A DNA stretch of 64,000 bases from Zoroaster sp. YZ-2022 (lineage: Eukaryota; Echinodermata; Asteroidea; Forcipulatida; Zoroasteridae). Where the stretch lies: NCBI GenBank assembly GCA_029582265.1, contig CM055828.1, positions 2,401,402-2,465,401 of the forward strand. The letters run 5' to 3'. Shown piece by piece: positions 1 through 12,350 of the stretch. Position 1 is the stretch's first letter. The number at the start of each line of letters is the position of its first letter. Made by a program: the position numbers and the translations under genes. The notes below the pieces were generated by a model. It saw only the letters and a program-made list of their open reading frames with translations. It was not told the origin of the DNA and searched no databases.

Positions 1-828
1 TTTATACCTAGCCGCAATGTCCGCTATGAAAAGGCCAGGTTGATGCCTCTGGAGAAGGTGAAAGATGTTTTTGTCTTCCCCCTCCTTTTATGAAGGAGAG
101 GCGAGAAGACAGGTTGTATTTAGAAGCGACAGACTTCCGTCTCCCTGGTTGACGCCGCTTTGTTTGTCCCGAGGGGTGACAACTAGAATCAAACCCAGCG
201 TGAATAATATGATACCCAATACATGGTATAGTGTCTATAAAAATACCACCAAAATTGCCAAATTGAGCATGGGGTCATAACAGGGTAGCCTAAATGGTTA
301 CAAGTATACCTACCCCCACCCCATGGCAAACAAGTGGGAGGGGTAAGTATCAAATCATCATAATAACCCTATTTAATATTAACACTGGGTGGATTCATAT
401 TATAACAGTTAAGACATTATGATTCGTTGAGAGCTGCTCACGTGATTACGTTTAAATTGATGTCAAAGCAAGGGGCGTGGTATTGAAGTTCATGTCAAAG
501 TTCACCAGCAAAACATTAAATATTACATTGGTCAGAATGCACACAAACGTGTTCCGTAAAGCAAATTTAAATTTAAAGACATTTTGTAACAAGCAACAAA
601 ATAAATTAGGGCTTACAAAATAAATTAAAAATGTTACGGGAATACACTATGTACCTTACAGCGTCACTTGTCCTCAGACACAGCTAGTATTCAAAAACAG
701 TAAACTACATAAGGAACACGTACAAAAAACAATAAAAACATAACTGAATGGCGGGAACTGGAAAAACGAACCATCATAATACGTAATTGCGTATAGATGA
801 CTTGGAGATAAAAGGGTGTTCTACACTG
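1..828. other. intergenic, no gene seen
   Basis: Short open frames here have no recognisable domain, no credible splice context and no codon pattern typical of coding sequence. I see only AT-rich unique-looking sequence. It could be flank of a gene outside the window; nothing in the sequence shows this. Confidence 0.5.
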
Positions 829-1145
829 TACAGCAAAATGCAGGCAACTCTATTTCCAACAATTTGCTGAATTACAATTTTACATAACAAGTGTGTTAAA
901 CTGATTTACACAATTTCTGTAAACGCTAAATAATGAAACTGCAGTACGTTTCTATATTTGTTTGTTTTACTCATTCTGATTCTCTTTTTCGGCCCTCAAA
1001 GAATATGTCCAAACAAATATGGAAACGTACTGCAGTTTCATTATTAAGCGTTTACAGAAATTGTGTAAATCAGTTTAACGCACTTGTTATGTAAAATTGT
1101 AATACAGCAAATTGTTGGAAATAGAGTTGCCTGTATTTTGCTGTA
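829..1145. repeat. long hairpin (fold-back) element
   Basis: Arms at 830-964 and 1010-1144 are reverse complements over 135 bases with about five mismatches, separated by a 45-base loop. It is non-coding. The near-perfect arms suggest a fold-back MITE, or a recent inverted duplication. I cannot see a clear target-site duplication. Confidence 0.85.
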
Positions 1146-1214
1146 AATTTACATGTTTTTTTTAGTGTATAAATATTAAGCGTTTCCAATGAGGTTCATG
1201 CAAACGGTCCATGG

Positions 1215-1427
1215 TCCATGAGTACTTAGCAGACTAAGTAGTCCAGTACTTTTTCATGATTACGACTATACTAGTACAGAAAAATGTACTCGAGTACCAG
1301 TACGAGTACGAGTAGGCTATACAAGTACTCATACTCCAACTCTAAAATTGTAATCGAGTACTTTTCATGAGTACGAGTACGAACGCATGTACTCAAGTAC
1401 GAGTACAAGTATACCGTGACAACTCTG
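1215..1427. repeat. degenerate GAGTAC-rich repeat with hAT-like end
   Basis: Many overlapping GAGTAC/GTACTC words occur in both orientations. The right edge reads CCGTGACAACTCTG; in reverse complement this is CAGAGTTGTCACGG, similar to the CAG-starting ends of hAT elements. A related GAGTAC-rich stretch lies at 31739-31815. No left end or target duplication is visible, so the hAT assignment is tentative. Confidence 0.4.
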
Positions 1428-2423
1428 AAAAGCAGACAATTAACTTGAGCAAACAAGAATTCGAACCGGGGTTTAACGGGAGTGTACACCTGAATTATAA
1501 TCTAATTACTGAATTATAATTGAAACATTTCCTTGAAGTTGGTGCCAAACATTATGAGAAATTATTTCTGTCTGACATAAGATCATTTGTGATCACCCCC
1601 ATGCAATCCCCTCTGTGCGAGGCCAATGTAAAACAAATTGTTGCTGCCTCCCACGAACAAGGCCAACTGAGTTGCCCCTCCACATACTTAAGTTCAAACT
1701 CCTGGCTACGAGCCTGGGTGTATAATTCCTTTAATTAGGCCTAAACAGTCAACTGTTGAATTTAGAGGTTATCGCGAAGAAGTACAAAGTAGATGGCTAC
1801 TGATTCGTCCATCATGGTTGAATGATTGATGAAGATCACATGATCTGACCGACATGTTTCTTTTACAGTACATCCTTGAGGTTTAATTGAATTGAAGAAA
1901 AATATATAATGTAATGGTTGTCGCTCATCGCAACTATCCTTGGTTGTGCAATTGACAACATAGAGTTATTAACTTGCTGGTAATTTGGTTGCTCAACCCA
2001 CCAAAGAGCCGACTTGATTGCGCTATTGTGCCACACCAATAAAAGTCGGCAGTTTCTTCGCCAATTACGGAGAACCATGGGATAAGGGGTGCTTGGGGCG
2101 TTCTCCTCCGCCCTCACACTGCTGTCAAGTGATCAGATTAGTACCTATGAGTATCTCTGTTTGAATGCGTCTTGTATGGAAAGTTGTTTGTTTGGGATCA
2201 GCGACTTAGAGTGCAGGCCATAGGCCTATTAGTTTTGTCCAAAACCAATGCTTGTTTGCAATTAATATTGTGTAAAATGTGCAGGAAATATTGATCCGAT
2301 CTTAAGGTACCAATTTGGACGGTAAACTATCCAATGGGGGAGGGAGACCCCGCCTCTTTTCGAACACTAACAATAACATGTAACACTTCCAAACAAACAT
2401 GATTTGTTGCGCTTTGTTAAACA

Positions 2424-2679
2424 GGTTTGTTAAACAAGTTTTTAGATTACACTCGTAGACGAAATCCTTCACTATACTCGCCATGTATGTATAATAAGCA
2501 TTTTATGCCGTTGTGCCAAAGACATATCTTTGGTCTCTCCAATGATGTGCTTCATTACCAAGGTTTGTTAAACAGGTTTTTAGGTTACACTCGTAGAAAA
2601 AATCCTTCATTTTTAGCAATTTACTCGTCGTTATACTCGCCAAGTCTTTGGTCTCTCCAATGATTTGTGCTTCATTACC
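2424..2679. repeat. two-copy tandem duplication
   Basis: A unit starting GGTTTGTTAAAC and ending with a GCTTCATTACC-like motif occurs twice in tandem (2424-2561 and 2562-2679), with indels and substitutions between copies. It makes no protein I can support. The interval 2680-3443 that follows shows nothing recognisable. Confidence 0.75.
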
Positions 2680-3443
2680 CGAACTCAGCATAAATAGGGC
2701 CTAACTCACTCATGGCTGCTCTCGTTGGTTTTAATCTCTTCGTCTGCTAACTAAGCTTCAAATCTGTCCCTAAACTAATGTTTAGAAACCACTTGAAACT
2801 CTCAAACACCAAGCCTTTCAATTCTTCAACCATCTTCGTATATCGATAACGGTTGTCAGTCTCATGGTTCTTATATTTACATTCTAAAAGACTTCTTAAA
2901 TTAATCTCAAGAGGTAGAGCATGGTTGTTTTGTCAAACAGTTAGGCGGAATCCCTGACGTTCTATGACGCTGCCGGAATAAAAGGGACGTCCCAATTAAT
3001 CGAAGGGGTATCACTATCTATTGAAACACTCCAATCAAGCATACTGCACTGGGAGTGCCCATCCAATTATAATACACAACATCCTCCCAACAAACTTAAA
3101 TTACCCCCATAGCGAAAGGGGGGCTGAATCTTACAAAAGAGCGAATGGGTTTATTTTTTTACGGTGACTGGAAGTCTGCAGCTGAACATCACTCATGGTT
3201 TAGGCACTATAACTATTTTCTTCAGAAGCTCCTAACAAGTGCCTTAACATCTTACAGACTTGCCCAAGATGGACTTCTACCTATATAAGTGAATACCGAG
3301 AGGCAGTCGAGCGATGTTCAAAAATTCACTTTTACTTCTGCCTGTATATTGTGCTAAGGTGGAGGGTTAATAATCAACATTTTCATATATTGTAGGGTAT
3401 TTGTATCCTCCTGATGTAAATAAAAGATGTTCCTTCAGAGTCT

Positions 3444-3650
3444 TTAAAAAGACAATATCGTCACAAACAGAGCAGACTTTCAACAGGGCATGGAATCAGT
3501 GTCCTAGTTTAAGATGAACACAGTGACTGAAAATAACTGGCTCATTTATGCAGCAGCATATCATGTGGGGTATTATTTTCAGTCACTCTGTTAATCTAAA
3601 ACTAGCACTCTGATTCCATGCCCTGTTGATCATGACGATATTGTCCCTTT
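3444..3650. mobile_element. MITE family A copy 1 (AGGGACAATATCGTCACGA ends)
   Basis: The left end (AGACAATATCGTCAC after TTAA) and the right end (GACGATATTGTCCCTTT) are inverted. The interior is the recurring segment with GGCATGGAATC, CAGTGACTGAAAAT and GATTCCATGCCCTGTTGA, itself nearly palindromic. Five more copies are in this window. There is no coding capacity. Confidence 0.85.
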
Positions 3651-4027
3651 GAGTGGTTTCCAAGGTTTGAAACTTTGAATGATTTTAATTATTTGATATT
3701 TTCTGACAAGTGTGACATCTGAACTGCGTTTCAATATTCTTTTCAGAACTAATTTACTACTCAAGTGAGAATCTCACAAGGTGTCACTGCAAACAGTCTT
3801 TACTTATCCCTTTCACCATGCAAAGTTACAAATATTAGTTTCAATATACGTCATTCTCCAAATGCGTACCGGTATATTATATATTATGCATGAACATTTG
3901 ACCTTAGACCTACCAATAATGTGCCATACATTGAAATGAAATGTATTGTTGGATATAAAGAAGGGAATGTGCCATGCACTAACCATACATTCTCACACAT
4001 AGAGGTAAAAAAGCTGGTCACCGTAGA

Positions 4028-5146
4028 ATGGACAGACTTACACAACTAGCACTCCATCCAGCCTTACCAACCCCCAGCAGTGAACTCAACCACATCAACA
4101 TAACTTCAACTCCAAATGTTCACGATGAGTCTAAACTTCAGCTCTGTGTCTTGAATACTCAATCCATATGTAACAAATCGGATGAATTTGTTGACTTTGT
4201 ACTTCAAAACAATTTGGATCTTGTTGCCATAACCGAGACATGGTTTAAACCTAATGATGACTTGCCACCCCGTGAGTGTACTCCTGCTGGCTACTCTCTC
4301 CATCATATCCCCAGACCAATAAAGACCGGTGGAGGGGTTGCACTACTCTTTAGGTCCAGTTTATCTGTCAGTATGAAAAGTGTTCACATTGACTACCTAA
4401 CATTTGAATCTCTGCATGCTGAGGTAACGTGCAACTCTAGATCTGTTCGCCTTGTTAATATTTATCGACCAGAAAGGGATGTTGATGGTAAACATGTAAA
4501 CTTCTCCAGTTTTCTGCAGGAATTTGAAAAATTAATTGTCGATTATCTCTTACACCCATCTGACATTATTTTAACCGGCGATTTTAACATTCATATGGAC
4601 ATTATTTCAAACAATTATGCAAATCAGTTTAAAGATCTGCTCTCTGCTCATGGACTTATACAGCACATCACAGCACCCACTCATCGGTATGGTCAATGTC
4701 TTGACCTCATGATAACGCGTGAAAATACTTCACCTCTTATCTCGAATATAACTATTCATCCTGGCTTATCTGATCATTATGCAATCATGGTAAATTTGAA
4801 CCTTAAAAAACCTCCCATACCTATCATTTCTGTAACTACTCGCCACTGGAAAAAAGTAAATATTAAAGATTTATGTCATGATATTGAATCTCAACTGGAA
4901 AATGTAAACCTTGAAGATGGTGAGCTGGATTCTTGTGTCAGTCTATTTGAATCTACTGTCCGTAACATCTTGGATGATCATGCTCCGCAAAAACTCGAAC
5001 TGTTAAACTACAATCTGAATCCCCCTGGTTCAATGATGATATCCGTGCTGCAAGGAAAATCCGCCGTCAACTTGAGCGAAGATGGCGTGACAATGGGAAA
5101 TTTGGAGTACATCGGCAAGAATACTGTAACCAACGTGATATTGTGA
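4028..5146 (+). pseudogene. LINE endonuclease part (APE-like), frameshifted
   Basis: This is the N-terminal endonuclease/exonuclease/phosphatase domain that nicks target DNA to prime reverse transcription. Visible family landmarks in order are LNTQS (metal-binding Asn), ITETW (catalytic Glu), a glycine-rich GGGVALL segment, LTGDFNIH (catalytic Asp) and GLSDHYA (the C-terminal Asp-His pair). All key residues are present. After about 4989 the meaningful reading moves to another frame, where WFNDDIRAARK, a typical post-endonuclease LINE motif, appears at 5026. The last 50 or so residues of this open frame are therefore out-of-frame sequence. ATG 4028 is the first Met in the frame; upstream homology is not visible. 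Confidence 0.85.
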
Positions 5147-5219
5147 AGAACATGATTAACCAGGCAAAAATAACTCACTACTCATCTCTTGTGGAAGATA
5201 GCTCTGGTGATCAGAAAAA

Positions 5220-7007
5220 CTCTTTAACATTGTTGAAAAGCTGCTTCATAAACCCAAAGCTCCAGTGCTTCCATCTACACACTCCGATCAGGACCTCGCA
5301 AATGCTTTTTCAAACTTTTTTGTCACAAAAATTGAGAATATCCGTCGTTCTTTTCCCTCAGTACCTGCCATTCTATCACAAACACCATCACGCAAGGATC
5401 CACAATGTAGGCTGTCCATGTTTGAGCCTACTAGTGTTACGGAGATCAAGAAACTCATCATGAAATCGCCATCAAAATCATGTGAACTTGATCCAGTGCC
5501 AACTTCGCTAATAAAACAAAATATTGATGTGTTTGCTAAGTATATCACAATTATTGTAAACAAATCTCTTTCTTCCGGTTGTTTCCCTAATAGCCAGAAG
5601 GTTGCTCATGTTAAACCACTCCTAAAGAAACCCAATTTGGACAAGGAAGTTTTCAAAAATTACCGACCAGTAGCGAATTTAAAGTACCTTGGAAAAACAA
5701 TCGAGCGAGTTGTTTCATCACGGATCTCTGACCATGTTCGTGCTAATAACCTGTCGGACACATTTCAGTCAGCCTACAAACCATTTCATGGAACGGAAAC
5801 TGCTCTTCTTCGCGTCAACAATGACATTTTATCTGCCATGGATGAGGGGAAAATCACTGCATTAGTTTTGTTAGACTTAAGCGCCGCTTTTGACACTGTC
5901 GATCATAAAATCCTTCTCTCCCGCCTTCAATATCATCTTGGAATACGTGACACAGCCCTGGATTGGTGTAAGTCCTACCTTTTAAATAGGCCTCAGCATG
6001 TTTGTATTGGTAACGCTATCTCCGAGCCTGTTACTCTTGACTATTCTGTACCCCAAGGCTCTGAGCTCGGCCCACAGTGGTTTACTGTATATACCTTTCC
6101 AGTTCGTGATATCATTTTGAAGTATAATTTAAATTACCATGTTTACGCTGATGACACGCAGCTTTACATTACTTTTAAATCCTCTCAAGAACCTGCCGAT
6201 TCCTGCATTACAACACTGGAGAAATGTATTCAAGAGATTCGAAGTTGGATGAGACAAAACTTCCTGAAATTGAACGATGAAAAAACAGAATTTGTTCTAT
6301 TTGGATCACGTCAGCAATTGTCTAAAGTTTCTCTTCCATTTATTACAATTGGTGACTCGCAGATAACCCCCTCATTACATGCACGTAATTTGGGTGTTAT
6401 ATTTGACTCGACAATGACTTTAAAACCACATATCTCCAACATTGTTCGCATATCATCATTTCATATCAGAAATATAAGCCGAATTAGGAAATACTTGAAT
6501 AAAAGTGCTGCTGAACAAATTATACATGCATTTGTCACATCACGGCTCGATAACGGGAATGCTCTCCTTTACGGTCTTCCGCAGAATCAAATATCTCGTC
6601 TTCAGCACATACAAAACTCAGCAGCTCGTGTTGTGACTTTGTCCAGAAAGTCATGCCATATCACGCCAATCTTGAAAGAACTGCACTGGCTTCCTGTTTC
6701 ACAGAGAATTGTCTTTAAACTTATGCTAATTGTTCACAAATCTTTTAATAACATTGCTCCAATTTATATTTCTGAACTACTTAAAGTCTACACTCCATCA
6801 CGCAATTTGCGCTCCAGCAACATGTCACTCCTCAAGGAACCAACTTCAAAACGGAACTGGGGTGATAGGTCGTTTTCTGTCGCAGCTCCGAGACTCTGGA
6901 ATCATCTTCCAACTAAACTCAAATCTTGTCATAGTATAACCAGATTCAAGTCGATGCTTAAAACTCATCTTATGTCACAACTCTTCAAAGATGATGTATA
7001 TTTGTAA
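5220..7007 (+). pseudogene. LINE reverse transcriptase part, frame-separated
   Basis: This is the reverse transcriptase of the same element, entered after a second frame change near 5215-5219. Readable RT blocks are FKNYRPVANL, LDLSAAFDTVDH (motif A catalytic Asp), SVPQGSELGP (motif B) and YHVYADDTQLY (motif C, YADD). The C-terminal region carries the RLQHIQNSAARVV and LHWLPVSQRIVFK landmarks common in CR1/Jockey-type elements. The catalytic aspartates are intact. The PQWFTVYTFPV stretch after motif B departs from the usual LLFxLY pattern, suggesting substitutions. The stop is at 7005-7007, followed by the short UTR. No ATG begins this frame, as expected for the interior of a polyprotein. Confidence 0.9.
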
Positions 7008-7098
7008 TTGCATTGTAGGTACATGTATCTCGGTACATAATTTGTTTTCCCTATGCTATCATTGTATATTGTTTGTATTAATGTTTTTCTTTGTTTCC

Positions 7099-7164
7099 GC
7101 GCCTTGAGCGCCCAGCAGGGTGGATATGTGCGCGCTAAAAATCTTTATTATTATTATTATTATT
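7099..7164 (+). repeat. LINE 3' tail shared with SINEs
   Basis: The sequence GCGCCTTGAGCGCC, then a GGTGGATATGTGCGCGCTA stretch, then TTTATTATTATT closes the LINE. The same series ends the SINEs at 28854-28921 and, reversed, 11982-12049. LINE machinery recognises 3' tails, so this is probably the RT recognition region. Confidence 0.85.
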
Positions 7165-8014
7165 TGTTGGCAGTGCCCCCTCCCCCCCTCCGCCAATCTT
7201 CCCCTGGATCTGCGCACGAGGAAATACAGGCCTATAACATTGGCAGTGTTTGCAAACCTGCGTTGATTAAAGATACATATTTAAGGAGTAACCTGACAAG
7301 TTTCATCCTAATGCAGGATAAGTAATGAGAAAAGAATGAAAAGGCAATTTTTATAAAAACAGCTGCCGTCTGGCGACTCTTTGAAAATGTGAATAATTAT
7401 TTTTTCGTGTTTTCTCTTAAATGACAGAACTTCAGACATCATTTTTGTTTCAGGATGATTGGTACTTTTACTCAGTGGCGTATAGCCAACGGGGCAGGGG
7501 TGATAGCCAACGGGGCAGGGGGCAGCTTTCCCCACTTGTTGGCAAAATAGTGTTTGTCGGTAAATTCACAATAAACTTGGTATTTCTGAAATAAAATAAA
7601 AAAGAGAAAACGGATAAGAAAAAATGGTATGCATAGTGTTGTTTTAAGCGGTGTATGGGAGGAGGGTTGAAAATAACCCAGGAATGGGTGCAAAAATATA
7701 ATTGTCATATCTAACTGTGGTGTTCAAACCTACACCATGCAGTGGTGTTCAATAATGGGCAACTCGCACAATATGAACACCATGGAAGATTGCAGTTGAC
7801 ATCACTGGTTTTGACACAACAGGCCTTAAAATTATACACATTGCCACACATTGCCACAACTATACTAAAATAAAATTTAATATGCTATAAAGTAGGCCTA
7901 CTTAAAATGTATAAACCACCTGATGGTCGTTGATAATATTTCAGGTGGAAAACAACGACAAAAGCAACCAGCATTTTAACAATCTAATTACTTATTACTC
8001 CTCAAATGGCCTCG
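7165..8014. other. non-coding, no gene seen
   Basis: A GGCGTATAGCCAACGGGGCAGGGG motif is repeated in tandem near 7481-7520 and resembles the ends of G-rich repeats elsewhere in the window. Otherwise nothing is recognisable. Confidence 0.4.
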
Positions 8015-8100
8015 TTAAAGGGACAATATCGTCACGATCAGAGCAGACTTTCAACAGGGCATAGAATCGGGGTCCTAATTTACAGTGACCCATTTATTAC
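8015..8100. mobile_element. MITE family A copy 2 (truncated)
   Basis: The left terminus TTAAAGGGACAATATCGTCA is exact, followed by the GAGCAGACTTTCAACAGGGC segment. The match fades near 8100 with no right terminus, so the copy is truncated. Confidence 0.75.
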
Positions 8101-8617
8101 TCGCTCAAGTGACCCTATTTAATACCAATTATTGCATTGTAAATTTAATCTATATGTATAAACGAGTGTCTATTTACAAATGATTGCATTGGAAACCTCT
8201 TCTGATCGTGTTCCCTACTACAAAACAAACATAAAACCATATTATAAATTCCACATACATTTATCTTTATTTTGAAGTTCAAGTCCCTGTAACCTTTCCA
8301 CTTGCCTATTCTCCACCTTCCCTTTTCGTGTTTTATTACAAAGCAATTATGTTTTATTACAAAGCAATTTATATGTATATAAATGCTTTGTCAGATTTTA
8401 ATAAACCATCAATAATAAATAATAAAAAGTCAAATTGTTGATTGCATTTAAAATAAGCATAAAGCGTTCAGATAATGTATGACTTCATGTATTCGAACAT
8501 CGCAAACTACATTTTAGGGCATAGTAAAGTTTGTATAAACCTTTAACAAAATAGTCTATATTCAAAGATGTGTTTAACCAAAACTTAAATCAAACAAATA
8601 GAAAAAGACCTAAGGAT

Positions 8618-8965
8618 AACGAAATTAAAAATGTATCGCCAGTGATTTACTGGCAAGTTTCGAATGTTTGTGTTTTCAATGGAACATCAATTATTTCCTT
8701 TTAGAAAGGAAAACAAAAACCTACTTTGAAATTATATAATTATTACACAAAAAAGTTGGTTAAATATTAAACAAAAGTGTCAAAATTAATTTATGACGGG
8801 ACCCACCATCAATTTATTTCTGTACATATTTAAGTGTAAAACCATGTTCTCCCAATTTGAGAAATTATGTCATTTTACAGCATTTATGTAAAATACCAAT
8901 GTTCCATGAAAATAAAAATTTCCGGAAAATTCCGTTGAAATAGCAAAAAACACGGCGATATAGGC
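8618..8965. repeat. dispersed repeat family B (TTTACTGGCAAG type)
   Basis: It shares ordered landmarks (TTACTGGCAAG, TTTTCAATGGAACAT, GGAAAACAAAAAC, a TTTATGACGGGACC-like block) with 45826-46114 and, in part, 19160-19275. The two ends are loosely inverted (GGAACAT near the left, ATGTTCC near the right), suggesting an old MITE. No protein is coded. Confidence 0.6.
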
Positions 8966-11900
8966 CTATCTTAAAAATGTTCAATGAATTTAACAAATAC
9001 TTTTATTTAATATTCTTTCAAATACCAATAATTATTATCACCAAATCTTACTAGCCTACTGCAATACATCGTACAATTATCTTCTTAGAGCGTCATTGGA
9101 CAACAAGTTGTGGATGCAAAGAGATGCAGCTCGCGCCTAATGGACTCCGAACCCATATTCTCACATTAACTGTACTAACTAGGATCTTAAAAGCTCTCTT
9201 TCTCCACACCCATAACGCACGAGCACTTTCCCTGAAGGCTGAAACGATTATACCTAGGCAGGCTCCCAAACAATTTCGTTCGAACATAATACTCAAGTCT
9301 TAGATTACTGCTTCAAGTTGCAACCTTCCCCACCTAATGTCAGGAAATTGGCCCGATTGTAAAGCGCGGTTTATGGGGAGGAAGTTTCCGCGGTGCACGC
9401 GAGGCGTGAATGGGCTGCTCGCAGGGCGCTGTTGGGCAGACTACATGCCAAGAAATTGCGGCTCGAGCTGCGATCTGACGGCCTTGAAACGTAGGCGTAT
9501 TCTATATGATTTCTGAGGTGTAATTCAGTGGATTAATTTAAAGAGGACAATATTGTCTTTTCATGGACCTTTTGCATTATCTGCATTCGAATAATATTCG
9601 ACTCCAAGTTTGACACAGGCCTAAACCAACCAAAAATATCCACAATTATTTTTCCATCAACAGTAAAAGCCTATTGACATTTTGGAAATTACAATTTGTT
9701 CTTCCTCGTGCCACTTTGTGTTAGGTCTACTTGATTTTAAAAAAATAATAAAAATAAAAATTAAATGAATAAAAAGGTTGAGTCGTGGTCTGTAGCCCCT
9801 TGTGACTGACAGAACCCCGACTGGGATTACACTTAACTCCCTGTCGTCAAATTGTAACCAACGGCTTTTTTCAATTTCACGAGAAATTTTTATTTTGCAC
9901 GGATCATATAATGTTCCCATTTTAAGCAATCAAATACACGAACGGGCTATTACATGGTGCTAATGCCTAAAGGTATTCTACAAAATGAGAAGAGGATTTA
10001 GGATTCCTGCGAGAAACAACTCTGTCCTAATGATAAAAGGGTTAGGGCTGGAACACTTAAGCAATATGTTTCAGGCTTTACGAATTATCTTTAAATAAAG
10101 GCCGCACAAACATCCCATCTCCCCGTAGAAAAGGCTCCTAGGGCCTGACTCCCAATTCCTTTCTAAAAATTAAAGTGCCCAAATTGTTGTTGTCTTATGT
10201 TACACGTGAATACTGGCATACGCTTCTTTGGAGAGGTCTTGAAAGTGATATATTTTTGTACATTTTACAAAATGATGTAAAATTGTTTATTCCTACTATG
10301 TAGCAATTGGTTCACAGTATAAGCACACTAAAATCTCCTTCTACAGCCGCCCCCCCCCCCCCCACGGCTGGCAAAAACAACCCCTTTCTTACAATTGTGA
10401 TAGATCCACCCCTTGGTGGAGATTAGGAATTCTTTAAAAAAAGTTTTGGTTTCACAACACGAATACTTTAAAAGGACACCACCCAAACAAAGAAAATTGC
10501 CTTTGAAACATCATCAATCAAGCGCGCGTACCAAGACCTCCTAAACATTCAAGGATTCTGGAGCGAAGCCATTATACTTAAATCCGCCAAAATAATTTGT
10601 CATTTCGCTGTACACTACGATACCCACTCTACATGACACCAATTACAACACCGATCAGTGGACAGCCCTTATTGGACAACAAGACCTTGAAGGGAATACA
10701 CACAATAACATCACTAAGTCTTTAAGTGTCGCCAATTATCCATCCAATCATTCCAAATTATTCTTGGACTGCAACACTTAATACATTGCTTTAATTCAAA
10801 TTGGGACAATTATTTTTTAACAAATTGACGTCAATTACTTCAACTCACTACTTGGCCTTTGATAACCAGAGATGTGAAAACTCTAATGATTCAAAAATAT
10901 TTATAAAATAATACCGTTGGCTTGAAGACATATTAATTTTTATGGAAAATGTATTTATATGTGGTCTGTTGGCCAATAGCGTTCAAGGCCTCATTAAAAT
11001 AATCAGTTTTCACAATAGAAAATTGGCAAATGTGCCAAGTTTCGTTATACCTTTCGCTCATTATTACGGTGACTTGTTATAAACGTTGCTATAAACATGC
11101 ACCAGCAAGGATGTACAGTTTACAATATATAAATTACCTTTGATGAGAAATGTCTTGAAATGGCCGATAATTATAGGCCGATAGCACAAGAAGGTGGTCA
11201 ACGAATTAAATCTCAAGAATAGGCATAGACAGGTGCGGATTCTGGAATCGAGGACAAAATTTGATTGAGCGTCCGCAGGCACAGAACAAGTCCAGTACAA
11301 GAAACGTAATGATTATAAAGGCATACAGTAAACGGATTTTTTGGAACGGAGTCTTAAAGGGGAAGTAAAACACTGACTGGTTATAATACGATTACAAAAT
11401 TACCTAATTATTATCCAAAAGCTATTTTGATGTGAATTTGGTATAAAAGGTATCCATCATCCTGAAAAATAGGTGTTCTCTTTTTAGAGAATACACGAAC
11501 AATAACAAGTGTTTACTGCCAACATTACGAAAGCTTTTTCACACTGTTCTCTTGACTTTATACAAAACCGCATTGAGCTCAACTTTCAGGTTTTTTTTTT
11601 ACCATAATGTTGATTAAAAAAAGTAAGCATAGACTATTCCATAGACTGTAAGCAGTTTTGACAACATTACCAATGTTGTACCTTCCCATTAAGAAAGGTT
11701 AAAACATGTCCTCCTGTGGATTCACAAAATGATATTGATCTAAATAAAGAAATGAAAAGAGTGATTGATCCATCGACCGAACATGACTCAAGACATCGAC
11801 TGACCAACTACATTATTTTGTTTAAATTCTCTTTAAAAAATGCACTCCCCAATAATGGGTGACACAAAGGCCTGTATGTAATTTTGGGTTAAACTCTTTG

Positions 11901-11981
11901 TTTATTTATTAAGGCAAAACGGGAGAACAATATAGGACAGACTTTCCTTTGACAGTTCATCAAATCTGCGATACTCAGTAG
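8966..11981. other. long non-coding stretch, no gene seen
   Basis: The sequence is AT-rich with short open frames only, none carrying a recognisable motif. A C13 homopolymer lies near 10350. The end of a dispersed repeat (CAATGTTGTACCTTCCC) lies at about 11675-11700. A slightly GC-richer patch at 9350-9490 has no interpretable frame. Confidence 0.45.
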
Positions 11982-12350
11982 AATAATAATAACAATAACA
12001 ATGTGGACTTATATAGCGCACGTATCCACTAAACTGGTGCTCAAGGCGCATTATATTATTACCCCTGTTCATCAGGCTCATAAATCATTCCTGAAACCAT
12101 CTCAGCTCCCTGGGGAGTATACAGCTCAATTGCTGCCATTACAGCGCATAAAGGGCTAATCATACACAACAACCAACTCTGCCCTCACAGGTACCCATTT
12201 ACTCCTGGGTGGAGAGAAGCAATTATTGTAAAGTGTCTTGCTCAAGGACACAAGCACCCCGGTCGTGGCTGGGATTCGAACCCACATTCTGACGACTCAG
12301 CCATCAGAACACAAATCCGATGCTCTAAACCGCTCGACCATGGCACGCCA
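11982..12350 (-). mobile_element. tRNA-derived SINE with LINE-like tail
   Basis: Read on the minus strand, it starts with a tRNA-like head (GGTCGAGCGGTTTAGAGC A-box region, then B box GGGTTCGAATCCC at 12271-12283). A body with CTTGAGCAAGACACTT and a GGGAGCTGAGATGG segment follows. It ends in GCGCCTTGAGCACC, GGATACGTGCGC and a TTATTATTATT tail. The head resembles tRNA-Leu/Ser. It is a pol III-type retroposon, not a functional tRNA, because the acceptor arms do not pair. Confidence 0.88.

Larger units (their letters stand above)
4028..7164 (+). mobile_element. degenerate non-LTR retrotransposon (CR1/L2/Jockey-like LINE)
   Basis: Apurinic-type endonuclease is followed by reverse transcriptase, then a short 3' UTR (7099-7164) ending in (TTA)n. 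No upstream ORF1 with a nucleic-acid-binding domain is visible, so the copy is probably 5'-truncated; the true left edge is unknown. The coding frame is broken twice, each time at a run of five A (4989-4993 and 5215-5219). The domain order and microsatellite tail suit the CR1/L2/Jockey supergroup; I cannot fix the clade by eye. Confidence 0.9.

Noticed and set aside
4985..5220. Programmed -1 frameshifting in the LINE
   Set aside because: The sites (CAA AAA C and AAA AAC after G) are not full canonical slippery heptamers, and two such sites within 230 bases are better explained by single-A deletions or assembly errors.
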